Positions 34,510 to 45,428 are shown, counted from the first letter of the stretch. The stretch: 64,000 nt of DNA from Polytrichum commune (GCA_950295325.1 OX485803.1:54143554-54207553), one strand, 5' to 3'. The notes: generated by a model from the sequence alone, not told the origin. Made by a program: numbers and translations.

Positions 34510-35165
34510 TCATTTCACTTACGAATTAACGTGAGACTTATAAGGAGATGTATTATCTGAGGCATTGGTGTACATTTTATACATAAGGGAGAGGTATTAT
34601 ATTTCTCTAGTGTGTACTCTAAAAAAGGTTTATAAAGAAATTTGGAGTAAATGTAGATGTACGAAAAGGGGCCCTAAGGTTTAGGGAAACAAATGACAAT
34701 AGATGTTTGCATATTCATCCATTGTCGCATATGGTAATAGCCCTCCATGACTACCCTTGCCCATTCTTGTTAGGGTTTGCATTTGGGTTCTAGCTTTTTA
34801 CAAACTCGAGGTTCTTGGAGCGCTCATGGGCTCCCTCGAGTTTTGTGCTCCATATTGTGATTAAGTTATTATGCTCTTTGTCTTTGTTTATTTGATTCAA
34901 TCGTTGAGTTACATGCTATGGATGATAAAATGTTCACTAGAAAGTGAAATTGGGGATTAAATATAATAAAGATTATTGACTTCACTGCATATACAAAATA
35001 TATATGCAGTGGAGGCATTAATCACATTAAGTTAAACAACTTTTAGTATAGCGGCATGATTTCGTTGTCTAGCAAGCCATTCATATGTACACACTTGTTA
35101 AATTTCTCTAAATGACATGCATGGTTCCCAATGAAGAGTCCACCTCCTTGGAGATTGGAAGCTCA
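34510..35165 (+). repeat. dispersed repeat R2, copy b
   Basis: Second copy of the repeat at 16742-17440, with the same order of blocks (GAGGCATTGGTGTACAT, CTAGTGTGTACTCT, GGGGCCCTAAGG, CATGGGCTCCCTCGAG, TACATGCTATGGATGATAAA). Confidence 0.75.
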
Positions 35166-35461
35166 TTATTCGCAATGCAAGGTAGTTTGAAAGCACACTT
35201 AGTAATTGCAATTGCTGGAAATCAAAAAATTATTATTTTTGAAATCATAAACCTATGTGTGTGGACTCTAACATGAGCATGCTCATGTCAATAGGCTTAT
35301 GAAAAAGCACCTCCCCTACAAAAATCATATTCCACGCCATTGTCTCATAGTTGTTTAACCCCTAAAGAATTGTTTGACACTTGTTTGCTAAAGAGATGTG
35401 CAAAATACAAGGACCAACTTAGGGAGGTTTTCTAGCATTCGAATTTCGAAGTTCATTTGAG

Positions 35462-36615
35462 GGGCAATGTACACTATGGACCATGAAGTCGGACCATGGA
35501 AGATGGCCTTTGTCAATGGTCCAAGTTCATGGTTCAACTTCCATGGTCCAACTTCTTAAAAAATTAGTTTTGAAAGCCTCGGGCCCCTCACTAGGTGTAA
35601 ACCGAATGTGGACCAAGAGCTCAACACTAATTTTCAATTCTTTGATAATTAGTGTTAGAAGATTTGCCAGAAGACTTGTTGGAATTCTCCTTTTATCATT
35701 GTTATTTTTTTTTCATATCCTTACTAACATTAAATATAAACATGTAACCTCCACATATTACCATAGTTGATAATTAGTGTTTGAGTTTACGTTTAATGTT
35801 ACTTACTCTCATAGGGTTATTAATATTTAGTGTAGGCGTTCATATTTAATGTATCAAACACTAAACATCCTCTTTAGTGTAGTAGAAAACTATGCAAAAA
35901 AGAATCACAATCGTTTTCCCATTGTGGTTCTTTTGACCACCCTGATCTACAGTCGCTAGACGACTATGGATTTGTTTTTTTGGTCTACCAATTGAAATGT
36001 TTGGAATTTGGGGGCGTGTAATATACCGTTGGAAAGGAATTTTCAAGATCTTTCCAACGGTATTTCACAAGCCCCAACATTCCAAACATTTCAGTTGGTA
36101 GACCAAAAAAACAAATTTGCACTCAAATTCTTCTAGATGTCCCACATTGTTTAATGAAACATGTGGGAGCAAGTTTAAGGGGTAGGGCATGGAGGAAATG
36201 GTATGTCTCATGGGCTATGATATGATCTAGGCTCATAGAGGGCAAACTTGCTTCGCAACATTCATTACGTCATATAGATGTTGAAAAAGTGTTGTTAGCC
36301 TTGTCTAATGAGAAGAGTTGTATATAAAGCCCCAAAATTCATTTAAAGAGTATTATATTGGCACTTCTTTGCCATGGGCTCCTACCTTTTCCTACCAAAC
36401 CACCTCTCTTGCCTCTCTCACGGAAAAACATGTTGGATCATGTCAATACATTTGTTAGGCCTTGAAAATTGTATTTTAGAGACCTCGACCTCCATGGTCC
36501 CTCTAACATTTTTTCCCTAGTGTAAACCGAAGTGGTCCCGGGACGAGTTCAACAACCAATCAGCGCTCTTACATCAACCTGGGACAACTTCTCGGTTCAT
36601 AGTGTAAACTGGCCC
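35462..36615. mobile_element. TIR element family T, long copy (1154 bp)
   Basis: The left end GGGC..TGTACACTATGGACCATGAAG-type sequence (35462) is mirrored at the right end by GGGC..TTTACACTATGAACC on the other strand (ending 36615), an imperfect inverted repeat of about 28 bp. The outer segments match 48053-48612: CTTCCATGGTCCAA, GCCCCTCACTAGGTGTAAAC, GGACCAAGAG on the left and CACCG..-like, GAGTTCAACAACCAATCA on the right. The middle (about 35620-36370) is unrelated to the short copy and holds a 147-bp hairpin. No coding region. The target duplication is unclear. Confidence 0.65.
35970..36116. repeat. 147-bp near-perfect hairpin (arms about 65 bp)
   Basis: ATTTGTTTTTTTGGTCTACC at 35970 is mirrored by GGTAGACCAAAAAAACAAAT ending at 36116. 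Pairing continues inward through GAAATGTTTGGAAT / ATTCCAAACATTTC and ATACCGTTGGAAAG / CTTTCCAACGGTAT, leaving a loop of about 13 nt around 36037-36050. Only a handful of mismatches interrupt the arms. Such a foldback could be transcribed into double-stranded RNA and processed to small RNAs, or it could be a foldback transposon. Confidence 0.9.
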
Positions 36616-36861
36616 TACGATTCAGAATGTACAAATTGAATTTTTCCTGTGGGCGACTTCCTAATTGAAAAGAGTCATATGTCACGGTATCGCCATTTGG
36701 GAGGTGTGATGATATTGTGGGACTTGGTCACAACACTCCATTTGGGCAGCTTGGGAAAAACCATTTGCCTGCACTTTTGGCTCCAGAATAAATGGCCTCA
36801 TGACGGCCCAATGGAAAGAGGCTTCGATTCCCGACAATTGACTAAATTGTGATGTCTAAAG

Positions 36862-37110
36862 CAGCGATCGCGGAGATTTTAGGGCATAATCGGTTGAGAA
36901 CCTAGTGTTTGCAAGAACCGGTTACATGTTGAGATCCTACGTTTTTCCTTTATTAAATTGGATTATATTCTATAAATTCCTTTAAAATGTTTGGTAATTT
37001 TCCTGCGGTCTTGAACTTCAACCAGTTATTTTTTAAACTCAATTGGTTCATTTGCAACTAACTGCCAGCTCTTCCCGATCATTGGTCTGGAGGGGGCTTG
37101 CAATGGAACT
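36862..37110 (+). repeat. dispersed repeat R1, copy b
   Basis: CAGCGATCGCGGAGATTTTA opens the copy. It then reads GGGCATAATCGGTTGAGA, CCTAGTGTTTGCAAG, AACCGGTTACATGTTGAGA, ATTCCTTTAAAATG, CTTGAACTTCAACCAGTTA and AACTGCCAGCTCTTCCC. The next copy begins only about 17 bp further on, giving a tandem spacing of about 258-265 bp. Confidence 0.8.
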
Positions 37111-37126
37111 TCCCCCATTGGTGCCT

Positions 37127-37148
37127 GGGAAGTTTTTGGGCATAGTTA
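37127..37148 (+). repeat. dispersed repeat R1, copy c, left fragment
   Basis: GGAAGTTTTTGGGCATAGTTA is the start of an R1 copy cut by the MITE at 37149-37687. The rest resumes at 37688. Confidence 0.8.
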
Positions 37149-37687
37149 GGGCCGCTTTACACCTAGAGGCGGGGCCAATTCGTTGTGTAAGAGGCTTGAA
37201 ATTCTCACTTGTGATTGGCCAGAAGGTTGAAATTGGCCCCAACCCCTTTGCACCTAGAGGGCAGGCCGATTTGGTGGTATGATTTTTTTAATAAAAAAAA
37301 TGCATGGTCTGACACGGCCCAAGCTCGTTGAATTGGGTGCACCCAAAATGGACGGCAAATATTTGGCCTCGAGGCCAATGTCACATTTCAATAAAAATTA
37401 TATAAATACAATATAAATACAATATGATTTTTTCAACGAACTATATCCATTGCATTATGTGGAAATATGAACGTCTCTATGCTATATTATACTAGATCCA
37501 TTGGATTATGCTAGATTTATGGAATTGGCCTAGCTTCTTTTCCCATGTTACATATGGGAAAATTGACCCCCATTATAATATTATTATAATTTGTAGTTGA
37601 GGCCGACCTCCAACCCAAAAGCGGCTAAAAATTTCATGCAATCAGCCTCAAGGGGAATTGGCCCAACCTCTAGGTGTAAAGCGGCCC
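37149..37687. mobile_element. PIF/Harbinger-type MITE, 539 bp, inserted in R1
   Basis: The TIRs are 33 bp with two mismatches, beginning GGGCCGCTTTACACCTAGAG at 37149 and ending CTCTAGGTGTAAAGCGGCCC at 37687. TTA flanks both sides (37146-37148 and 37688-37690). Joining the flanks restores GGGCATAGTTAGTTGGTTGAGATCC-like R1 sequence, as in copies b and d, so the insertion is proven. Its TIRs share the GGGCC start with the 950-bp TTA elements but otherwise differ, so it is a separate family. Confidence 0.93.
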
Positions 37688-37885
37688 TTAGTTGGTTGAG
37701 ATCCTAGTGATTCTAAATCCAGCCGGTTACATGTTGACATCTTCCGGTTTTGCTTTCATTCATTTGAGGCATATTCTTCTATAGATTCCTCTAAAATGAT
37801 CGGTAACTCTCCTGAAGCCTCCAACTTCAACCGGTTATTTCCCAAACTCAACCGGTTCATCTGCAACTAACCGCCGGTTCTTCCT
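37688..37885 (+). repeat. dispersed repeat R1, copy c, right part
   Basis: Continues R1 after the MITE: GTTGAGATCCTAGTG, AGCCGGTTACATGTTGA, ATAGATTCCTCTAAAATGAT, CTTCAACCGGTTATTTCCC, CTCAACCGGTTCATCTGCAA, CGCCGGTTCTTCC. The ACCGGTT word occurs about five times in 190 bp. Confidence 0.85.
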
Positions 37886-38681
37886 GGACATACACCCCCA
37901 TGGTGCCCACATGAACCCATGTATTGATTGCCGAGAAATTCATTCATTTATTTCCTGGATGAATGAATGCGATCTGATGTTCAGACGGTGGAAGTATGGA
38001 ACAGTATTTTATATACGAAAATATAAACCCGAAATTGTGGCCCATTTGGAGTGGGTCGCATGCCAAATTGCTTATAGTACAAAGGATACAAATTGAACTA
38101 CAAAATGAAGCCCTCATACAAAGGATATTACTCTGATACACAAAGTCTGACAATTATTCTGTTGGGTGAAAAAAACATTTCCATCAATCAACAGAAACCA
38201 AAGTGCAATGTAGTTTTACCACAAATGCCTTCCCAAATTTGATGTGCTTTCAATATAGGGAACATACGCTTTTCACTGTCAAGTGTCCGAATTTGAGGTC
38301 ACTTTTGGTATGTTCAGCATTACGAGGATCAGAGACTTAGACTCTGTGCTCAAATTTATTTGTTAAGTGTCACAAGTTCAAATAGTCAACACAATCTGGG
38401 GTCCCTAATACATGATCATTTCAAACGAAAAATATCTTCACTTTGATTATAATTAAGATATCTAGTGACCAGGATAAATGGGTACATAGTACAGCCTCAA
38501 CTTGCGCTTGCCAATTATGTTGTCCTTATCACGGGCTTGTTATCCGAGGAGAAGTAGGATAATCGACAAAGAGTCTGTTTGATATCCACTAAACTCAAGG
38601 AATGTTGCTTCTACCGACATGAACCTTATCCATAATTTATGGATTACATCATTACACCATAAGCAAACTACATCAATCAGT
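37886..38681. other. no supported gene
   Basis: Intergenic DNA between R1 copies c and d. No motif or boundary was seen. Confidence 0.4.
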
Positions 38682-38731
38682 GATCGGGGAGATTTTTGGG
38701 TGCAGTCGGTTGAGATCCTAGTGTTTGCAAG
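38682..38731 (+). repeat. dispersed repeat R1, copy d, truncated by a LINE
   Basis: GATCGGGGAGATTTTTGGG, CAGTCGGTTGAGATCCTAG and TGTTTGCAAG match R1. The match then stops abruptly at the A-rich (T-rich on this strand) tail of the LINE remnant. Confidence 0.8.
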
Positions 38732-39091
38732 TCTCTTTTTTTTCTTTTTCTTTTTATAATTTTTTTAGACACAAGGCCAACTTAGCCAATGCCAAAGTGA
38801 ATTGAAACCAAAGAAGGAAAACGAGCCCACACCAAGGGGAGGCGGGGCCCCTCGGGTGCGAAACACCGTCACGTAAAGAGTAACAAGACTAAGACTACCA
38901 CCAAGGACAACTCCCACGATCCACCAAGCCAAGGATCACCCCCACCCACTGGCCAAGGACAACCCCCAAACCACCGACCTCACCCACATCGCACCACCAA
39001 CCTCACAACAATCAAACCCCTTACACTGCTACCTACGTTGCTTTTTCCAGTTCCATTCAATGTTCAAGTTGTGTTTCCTACAGAGAACGTT
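38732..39091 (-). mobile_element. LINE remnant, 3' end
   Basis: Read on the minus strand, the segment runs into GGCATTGGCTAAGTTGGCC, TTGTGTCTAAAAAAATT and an A-rich tail (about 38774 down to 38732), as expected at the 3' end of a non-LTR retrotransposon. The copia element between this piece and 45429 splits the LINE; the 5-bp CCTAG duplication marks the join. No target duplication for the LINE itself was identified. Confidence 0.6.
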
Positions 39092-39096
39092 CCTAG

Positions 39097-39483
39097 TGTT
39101 ATAGAAGTGGGATCAGAGTGCAAATGGACAGCATATCAGTGTGTGAGAAAAAGCTTAGTTAGAGAGGCCAAAGCTCGGCTTATATACACTTCTGGGACAC
39201 TAGGTCCAGGGTCCAGCTGTCTGATCCCAGTTGGTCCATTGACTAGCATCTCGGGGTCTGGGCTCGATACCCAGACCGAAGCCCGGGCTGCTGGACTCGC
39301 AGCCCGAGGTATTAACTACCTTGTCAGGTATGAGACTAACTAAGATACCCTGGACCCGCACGGTGGTGGCTGTCTACTAAATATGGGGTTAGCTCCCATA
39401 TGGGCTTAATCAATACGGATTAGATCCTAATCCGAATGACGGTTAACCTAGGTTGTCCTAGGTGATTATTTATTACCTTAACA
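39097..39483 (-). repeat. copia 3' LTR
   Basis: Runs from TGTTATAGAAGTGGG to TTATTACCTTAACA as written on the plus strand, giving TG...CA ends. It is the downstream LTR because the element reads on the minus strand. A TATA-like CTTATATACAC (minus strand GTGTATATAAG) lies near 39178. Confidence 0.96.
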
Positions 39484-39497
39484 CTCCTCCTCAACCT
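39484..39497 (-). promoter_or_regulatory. copia polypurine tract
   Basis: The minus strand reads GTTGAGGAGGAG directly before the TG of the 3' LTR, the expected primer for plus-strand DNA synthesis. Confidence 0.85.
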
Positions 39498-39663
39498 AAG
39501 GTTAACCTCATTAAAAACTTTCTCAAATAAAACCCGGTTCGGGACAAAACCTTGAGTAAGAAAAGAGGGCGGCATGTAACAATTTCTTATAATTATATGT
39601 CGGGAGAGTTTTGGTAAGCATATCGGCTATGTTATGTTCCGATTCTACCTTTTGAATCTCTAA

Positions 39664-39921
39664 TTAACCTTTATCTATCAAGTCTTGAAAGAAACTAAAA
39701 ATATGAGGACTTATGTGTTTAGTCGGGTCGGCTTTGACGAAGCCCGAAAACATTTGTCGTATGCAAGCGGCATTGTCTTCGAATATGATCATCGGTTTCT
39801 CTTCCTCCTGGATTTTGTATTGTTGTCTTATGATCCTTTCGATGGTGCGCAACCAAACGCACTCGCGGGCGGCTTCGTGGAAGGCTAGCAACTTGGCGTG
39901 ATTCGTTGAGGTTGCGGTCAC
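39664..39921 (-). pseudogene. copia RNase H segment
   Basis: Reads STNHAKLLAFHEAARECVWL, then FEDNAACIRQM, then KADPTKHISPHIF. These are the characteristic E-D-N-x-A-C-I and D-x-T-K-H-I motifs of copia RNase H; the usual Glu after H-A is Lys here. It is separated from the reverse transcriptase piece by stops in about 220 bp. Confidence 0.9.
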
Positions 39922-40140
39922 GGTCTGCTTTGTGGATTTCCACGAGATAGGAGCTCCGCATTTTAGGAAAATGTATCCAGTTTGCGGTTTTCCCGCATTC
40001 GGGTCAGTCCTAAATCATGAATCTGCAAAATCTGTCATTTCATGTTTGTTAGTCCTTTGGTAGTATAATCCGAGGTCGGATGTACCTCGTAAATACTTTA
40101 GGAGGTGTTTGACTTCATTCCAGTGCCGCATCGTGGGATT

Positions 40141-40890
40141 TTAGCTTAACCTTGCCAAAATGCTCGTGGCGAATGCAATATCGGGCCTGGTATGAGTCGT
40201 TAAGTAGGTGAACGAACCAACCGCGGTGAGGTATTTTTGTTTATCTATCACCTCCTCCTCCTCCTCACGAGGTTGGTACGGGTCTTCGTTCGTTTTGCTC
40301 CTCCCAATCATTGACGCAGCTAATGGATTGGCGTCTTCCATCTGAAACATTTTTAGTATTTTCTGCACATATGCCTGTTGGTGTAAGAATATGCCATCCG
40401 GCATATGGTGGACTTGGAGTCCCAAGCAGAATGTAGTGGGGCCAAGACATTTCATGTCAAACTTGCGGGTTAGAATGTCTTGGGCGAATTTGCACATCTC
40501 AGGTATTCCGATGATTTTCAAATCATCTACATATGCGGCTATGATCACAAAACCATCATTGGTGCAATAAATAAAAATGCAAGGTAAGGTGGGGTTGTGG
40601 ATAAAACCTTGTGATATGAGAAAGTGGTATCAGGCTCAGCCTAACTGTTTGAGGTCATACAAGGCCTTACATATCCTCAAGCCTACAAACCGTCCCGGTT
40701 TGGGTTTAGGCACGGATTCTAGGAATCCGGATGGATGATTGATATGTAGGATTGAATCCAAAGTACTATAAAAGTACGCAGTTACCACATCTAGTAGGTA
40801 GATCTTTAGAGCAAGATAGACTGTCAAGGCAAGCAGGTACCTGAATGAAACATAATCCATCATTGGTGAGTAAATTTGATCAAAGTCCAC
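40141..40890 (-). pseudogene. copia reverse transcriptase segment (broken)
   Basis: The upstream piece (40890-40636) covers the first RT motifs: RYLLALTVYLALKIYLLDVV with AYFYSTLDS, where copia normally has Q-M-D-V-K-T-A-F-L-N-G. The downstream piece (40548-40141) has the catalytic YVDD box intact (AAYVDDLKIIG) and then KFDMKCLGPTTFCLGLQV and RPDIAFATSILAR. The two pieces are separated by stops and a frame change near 40550-40636. It cannot give a functional enzyme. Confidence 0.93.
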
Positions 40891-41076
40891 TCCGGGTCTT
40901 TGAATAAAGCTTTAGGCTACTAATCTTACTTTGTACCTTAGTACTCGACCTTGCAAGTCTAACTTACGGGTTAAAATAAATTTGTGTCCAATGGGAGGTT
41001 TTTCAAGGTCATCCGCAATGTCCGAGAACACATTGTATTTTCGGAGGGAGGCATATTTGGCTTCTAAGGCCGTATT

Positions 41077-41445
41077 TCATTGTGGCCAATCTTTCTTCTT
41101 CTTGGTTTGTTCCAATGTGGTCGGGTCGGCCTCGGGACTCGGTAGTAAAGTGAACTTTGGGTTGTTTAGATATCCGTTTTGCGGGTGTAGAGTCTCCGGT
41201 GCACCGAAGTTTAAAGGTGGGGTAGGCTTGATTGAAGGTAGGGATGAGAATATATGCTCTAGGAACTTGCAATTAACAAATCTAGCCTTAAGTAAATTCC
41301 CGGTTGCGGGTTCGAGGTAAAGGATGATAGAGGGTGAATCATAACCAACGTAGATGCCCTCTTGTCTTTTGGGTCCTATCTTGTGCCGTTTTAGGTCGGG
41401 AAGAGGGACCCAAACTTGGCACCTAAAGGTTCGGATATGAGCCAT
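41077..41445 (-). pseudogene. copia integrase C-terminal / linker segment
   Basis: Reads RTFRCQVWVPLPDLKRHKIG, then EGIYVGYDSPSIILYLEPAT. This G-x-Y-V-G-Y-x-S-x-S-x-x-Y motif lies between the integrase core and the reverse transcriptase in copia polyproteins. It is separated from the core by a stop at 41545 and about 100 bp in another frame. Confidence 0.85.
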
Positions 41446-41544
41446 ATTCGGTGGTTTCCCGAATAGAAGTTCGTAAGGTGTTTGGGTATTGAGGAGGGTA
41501 GGTCTAAATTTGAGGAGTGCCGCGGTGTGTAAGACCGCGTGGCC

Positions 41545-42744
41545 CTACATATTGGATGGGAGGCAGGAATAAAGCAACAAATGCCTCGCTACTAGTTGTA
41601 TATTTTTTATAAATGCCTCTGCGAGGCCATTTTGTGAGTGTTCGTAGGGTACTGAATACGTAAGGTTAATCCCGGATGCGGTGCTGTAATCTTCAAACCC
41701 ATGAGATTGGAATTCTTGAGCGTTGCTCATCCTTAGGTGCTTGATTGGGTTATCGGGAAAGTGGTTTTTATATCTAAGGAGGATGGATAGTAGTTTTGGA
41801 AAGGCTAAGTTCGGGGTTGGGAGTAGTGCGACCTCAAGGTGGCTTCCCGATGCGTCAACCAGTACGGAATAGTAGCGAAAGGTTCCCAAGGGTGGGCTTA
41901 TCGGGCCACAGATATCCCCATATATCCTGAAAAGTGGCGGTGGTAATTCTATGGGTAGGATCCAATGTGACAGTCTCCGGATTAGTTTTCCCTGGATGCA
42001 GGCCACACATTCATGCATTTTCCCGGCGTCAGCCGTTGTAGGGGTGTGACCTTGGGTCAAGGGGATCATCTTTCGGAACACCGTTGTTCCTGGATGCCCC
42101 AGTCTAGAATGCCAAATTTCTGGCTTGGTGGCTTTAGTGTCTACAGATACCCCCTGCGCCAGGTTGCGCTCCGACGTGGGACCTCTCTCCCACGCGGCCA
42201 TGCATACCTCTTCCTCACCTAGGGTGGGGCTAGATGCCGAGGGCTTTATGGCAACCTTATAAAGTCCATCGAGGTCCGCGTTAGCGGTGGCAATTACCTG
42301 GGGTCCTTGCCTAAGCTCGATTACTTCTTCATCGCCCTGCATCGCTGTGCAGAGGTGGATATTCTTCGCCCTCAGATCCCGATAGCTGATCAGGCTCCTT
42401 GGGGCGTCTGGGGCGTACATTGCCTTCGGGCAATCGAGGGGGAATTCCCCGGGCAATATGATTGTTGCCCGGCCCTCCCGGAACCTTAAGGTTCGGCTTC
42501 CGGCCATTGTAAGCATCTTACAATTGGACCAGGACTTCTCACTTTGGAAGTGGAAGAATTGTGCCTTAGTAAGGATTGTGTGGGTTGAGGCGCTATCTAG
42601 GAGGGCAACGTCCTGGGTTGACGTAGGCCCTTCCCGGATAGCCATGAAGTTTTCCACATCATAATCAAGTTTAGGCATGTCTGAAGGCTCAAAGTTGTAG
42701 TTTTGTCTAGGTTTATTACAAAGCTCTTGCAATTCCCTGAACAT
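41545..42744 (-). pseudogene. copia protease, GAG-pre-integrase and integrase core
   Basis: This 399-codon open piece holds the aspartic protease motif LLDSAST (residues 49-55), the GAG-pre-integrase zinc motif WHSRLGHPG...CVACIQGK (211-252) and the integrase core. The first catalytic Asp is in GDICGP (residue 277) and the Glu is in NGLAEAFIKN (376). The middle catalytic Asp, normally in R-S-D-N-x-x-E-F, is replaced in RMSNAQEF (338-345), so the core lacks its D-D-E triad. The frame stops at 41545 before the linker. Confidence 0.93.
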
Positions 42745-43800
42745 GTCTACAATGTATTGTGATGCCCTGCAATCCTTTGCAAAATGTCCTTTCCTCCCAC
42801 ATTTGTAACAATTTCCCGAGGTTGGTCTAACTTGTTCATGCTTAGGTGGGAAGTGTCTAGGTCTATGTGGGTTCCCTGTTGCAGGTTTATTATGCTATTT
42901 GGGTGGGGTTTTTTGGATAGAACCTCTTGGTGGCCTACGTGAGGCCTCTGTAACGTGGACTTCCGCATGGTGGTGTACTGGTGAGCCGTCCCGCCGCGGT
43001 CCCGCTCCCACTCCCGTCATTGGTGGTAGTGCTCCCGTGGCTCCGTTTAGCTCCTCCGGCTCCTCCGGCTCCTCCTCTTCTATCTTGGCAATCGTTGTGT
43101 ATACCTCTCTTGTTGGTCGGGATTCCGCGTTGTGAAGGAGTAGTTGGTGGTGCTTTTCGGCGAATAAGAGGTGAACCATGAGCTTGGAGTGCTTCTTGAA
43201 TTCCATGTTGTGGTACTGCTGCGAGAGTATGGCTGTTGTGGGTGGGAACGTGGACAATGTCTTCTCGATTTGCTCCGCCTCCGATATGTCGATGCCACAA
43301 AGTCGGAGTTGGGCGATGATCCGGTGGAGTTCGGAATTGAATGCCGAGAAATTTGGGAAATCGAGTACGCGTATGTTCGTCCAATCCGTGTGGGCTTGAG
43401 GTAGAAATAGCGTTTGCTGATGGTCGAACCGAGCGTCTAACTCTGACCAAAGCTCCGCCGGGTCCTCAACTTGTAGGTATTGGAGTCTCAACGTTGGTTC
43501 GAGGTGACGCCTCAATATCATGAGGGCGTGCCATCTGTCTGCCTCTGGTATCTTTGGTGCAGCCGGGGTCCTTGTTCTTGTTGTGGTCTCATCGTCGTCA
43601 TCGTTGGTTGTAGTTGGTGTTTGAGGTGAGTAGGTGAGGGTCTTTGCAAGATCCTCCGCACTCAAAAGCACTTTAGAGTCATTTACCCATTCTAGGAAGT
43701 TGGAACCATCCGCACTTAAGGGTGCGAATAGTAATGCATGCATCTTAGTTTCAGTGAAGGATGCTTTTGTGGACATGACCTCAATCCTAGTATTAGCCAT
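42745..43800 (-). pseudogene. copia gag with zinc knuckle
   Basis: The frame from ATG 43800 to 42895 gives a UBN2-type gag: LSADGSNFLEWVNDSKVLL, RWHALMILRRHLEPTLRLQY, LWSELDARFDHQQTL and a low-complexity EEEEPEEPEEL stretch. A zinc knuckle CYKCGRKGHFAKDC (about 42768-42812) follows in a shifted frame after a stop at 42895. The gag N-terminus is the best-preserved part of the element. Confidence 0.93.
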
Positions 43801-45023
43801 CTGTTTGGTGAAATGTAACTGAAATGACGGTAAATGTATATAAAGTCTACATTTGGTTATTAGCCTAGCAATCAGGTGCGTGTATAATGTTGACCAAAAA
43901 CTATATTGAAAGTTATCTTAAGTCTGAACTTAAGCTAACTTTGTATCTGTACTGGCAGTCTGTGTACAAGAAGTATAGACAGATATACGTGGGCAGCGTA
44001 TATACTGTCTATAGTTTAAGCATAATTCAGTTATCTCAGCAAAGTCTGGTTACAGTCTATCAATGTGTGAACTGATTCAAAGAGAAATAAATTTTCAGGG
44101 TAACAGGGGTAAAGGCAGACTTACCTGAGGTAGGTGGCAACTTTAAAAGAGAGAGATAATGTAGGGCTGGTTTTAACTAACCAGTAAGCATTTGTTCAAG
44201 GGAAAGTCCTATATGGCTAAAACAAACTAAGGTAGTATTAACTTGCCTTAGTTTAGCAAGACAAAATAAACTCAAATCAGGTAAGTTAGGATCTTTTCTA
44301 AGTAAAACTTAGATAAACATGGCTACAAATCTATATATATATATATAATATATATATAAGAAAAGGTATATTTCATAGATAAAGACAATTAGAGTAATAT
44401 GTATATCTCTGGTTTCTTTTGGTAAAACATAAAATAGATAGCAAAATAGCATAAATTGGAAATTAAAATCATATAGATGAGGGGGAAAGAACCTTAGAGT
44501 AGAATTTTATGGTGAAAATTCGGCAGCATAGTGTTTATGAATATGGAGTTTTCAGGAAGTAATTTCTGCAGCGTAATTCTCCCGAAAAATGAGGAAAAGA
44601 TCAGAAAGTGTAAGGTGAAAAAAATCGGGCAATACTTCGGTATTGTAAATATGACTTTATGACCTTTCTACTAGTCTAATTTTGGGTAAATTTCGGTAGC
44701 ATAACTGTACTATTGGATGATCCAGAATATAGAGAGGTAGAGCTCAGGTAGGAAATGAGAGTCAGATATAGTAACTAGTGGCAAAATAACAAAGTATATA
44801 TCTGGTTCGGAGTAAAGTCTGCTCTCTAACGGTAAATGCTATCTGCCTTGTAGCAATGTGATCTTTTGATGCTGCAACTAGCTGAGAATGTTGAGCTAAT
44901 TTTGTATCTCAATCTGATCACTCAAAAATGCTATTTGATCTGGTGGTTTAGCATTCTGAAGTAACAATACTTCGAGTAATAAGTACTCTTGCTAATGAGA
45001 AAAGAGAAAAATCCAAGACACTA

Positions 45024-45041
45024 GGAGTGGTGCTGATAACG
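45024..45041 (-). promoter_or_regulatory. copia primer-binding site
   Basis: The minus strand immediately after the 5' LTR reads CGTTATCAGCACCACTCC. The TTATCAG core resembles the initiator-Met tRNA-type primer site (TGGTATCAGAGC) common in plant copia elements, with differences. Confidence 0.65.
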
Positions 45042-45428
45042 TGTTATAGAAGTGGGATCAGAGTGCAAATGGACAGCATATCAGTGTGTGAGAAAAAACT
45101 TAGTTAGAGAGGCCGAAGCTCGGCTTATATACACTTCTGGGACACTAGGTCAAGGGTCTAGCTGTTTGATCCCAGTTGGTCCATTGACTAGCATCTTGGG
45201 GTCTGGGCTCAATACCCAGACCGAAGCCCGGGCTGCTGGACTCGCAGCCCGAGGCATTAATTACCTTGTCAGGCATGAGACTAACTAAGATACCTTGGAC
45301 CCGCACAGTGGCGGTTGTCTACTAAATATGGGGTGAGCTCCCATGTGGGCTTAATCAATACGGATTAGATCCTAATCCGAATGACGGTTAACCTAGGTTG
45401 TCCTAGGTGATTATTTATTACCTTAACT
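45042..45428 (-). repeat. copia 5' LTR
   Basis: Same 387-bp length as the 3' LTR, with the final A of CTTAACA changed to T, so the plus-strand end reads CTTAACT before CCTAG. TATA-like CTTATATACAC near 45124 on the plus strand gives a minus-strand TATATAAG promoter. Confidence 0.96.

Larger units (their letters stand above)
39097..45428 (-). mobile_element. Ty1/copia LTR retrotransposon, complete structure, inactive
   Basis: The element is 6332 bp with two 387-bp LTRs and CCTAG target duplications at 39092-39096 and 45429-45433. Its order on the minus strand is LTR, primer site, gag with zinc knuckle, protease, integrase, reverse transcriptase, RNase H, polypurine tract, LTR. Integrase before reverse transcriptase defines the copia superfamily. 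The coding region is broken by stops and frameshifts. By hand the LTRs differ at about 17 of 387 positions (about 4%, mostly transitions), so insertion is not recent. It sits inside a LINE remnant. Confidence 0.97.

Noticed and set aside
36780-36850. tRNA gene suggested by GCTTCGATTCCCG
   Set aside because: No flanking sequence folds into a cloverleaf and no box A is present at the right distance.
42895-43822. Plus-strand and alternative-frame open reading frames over copia gag
   Set aside because: They are shadows of the minus-strand gag coding sequence.
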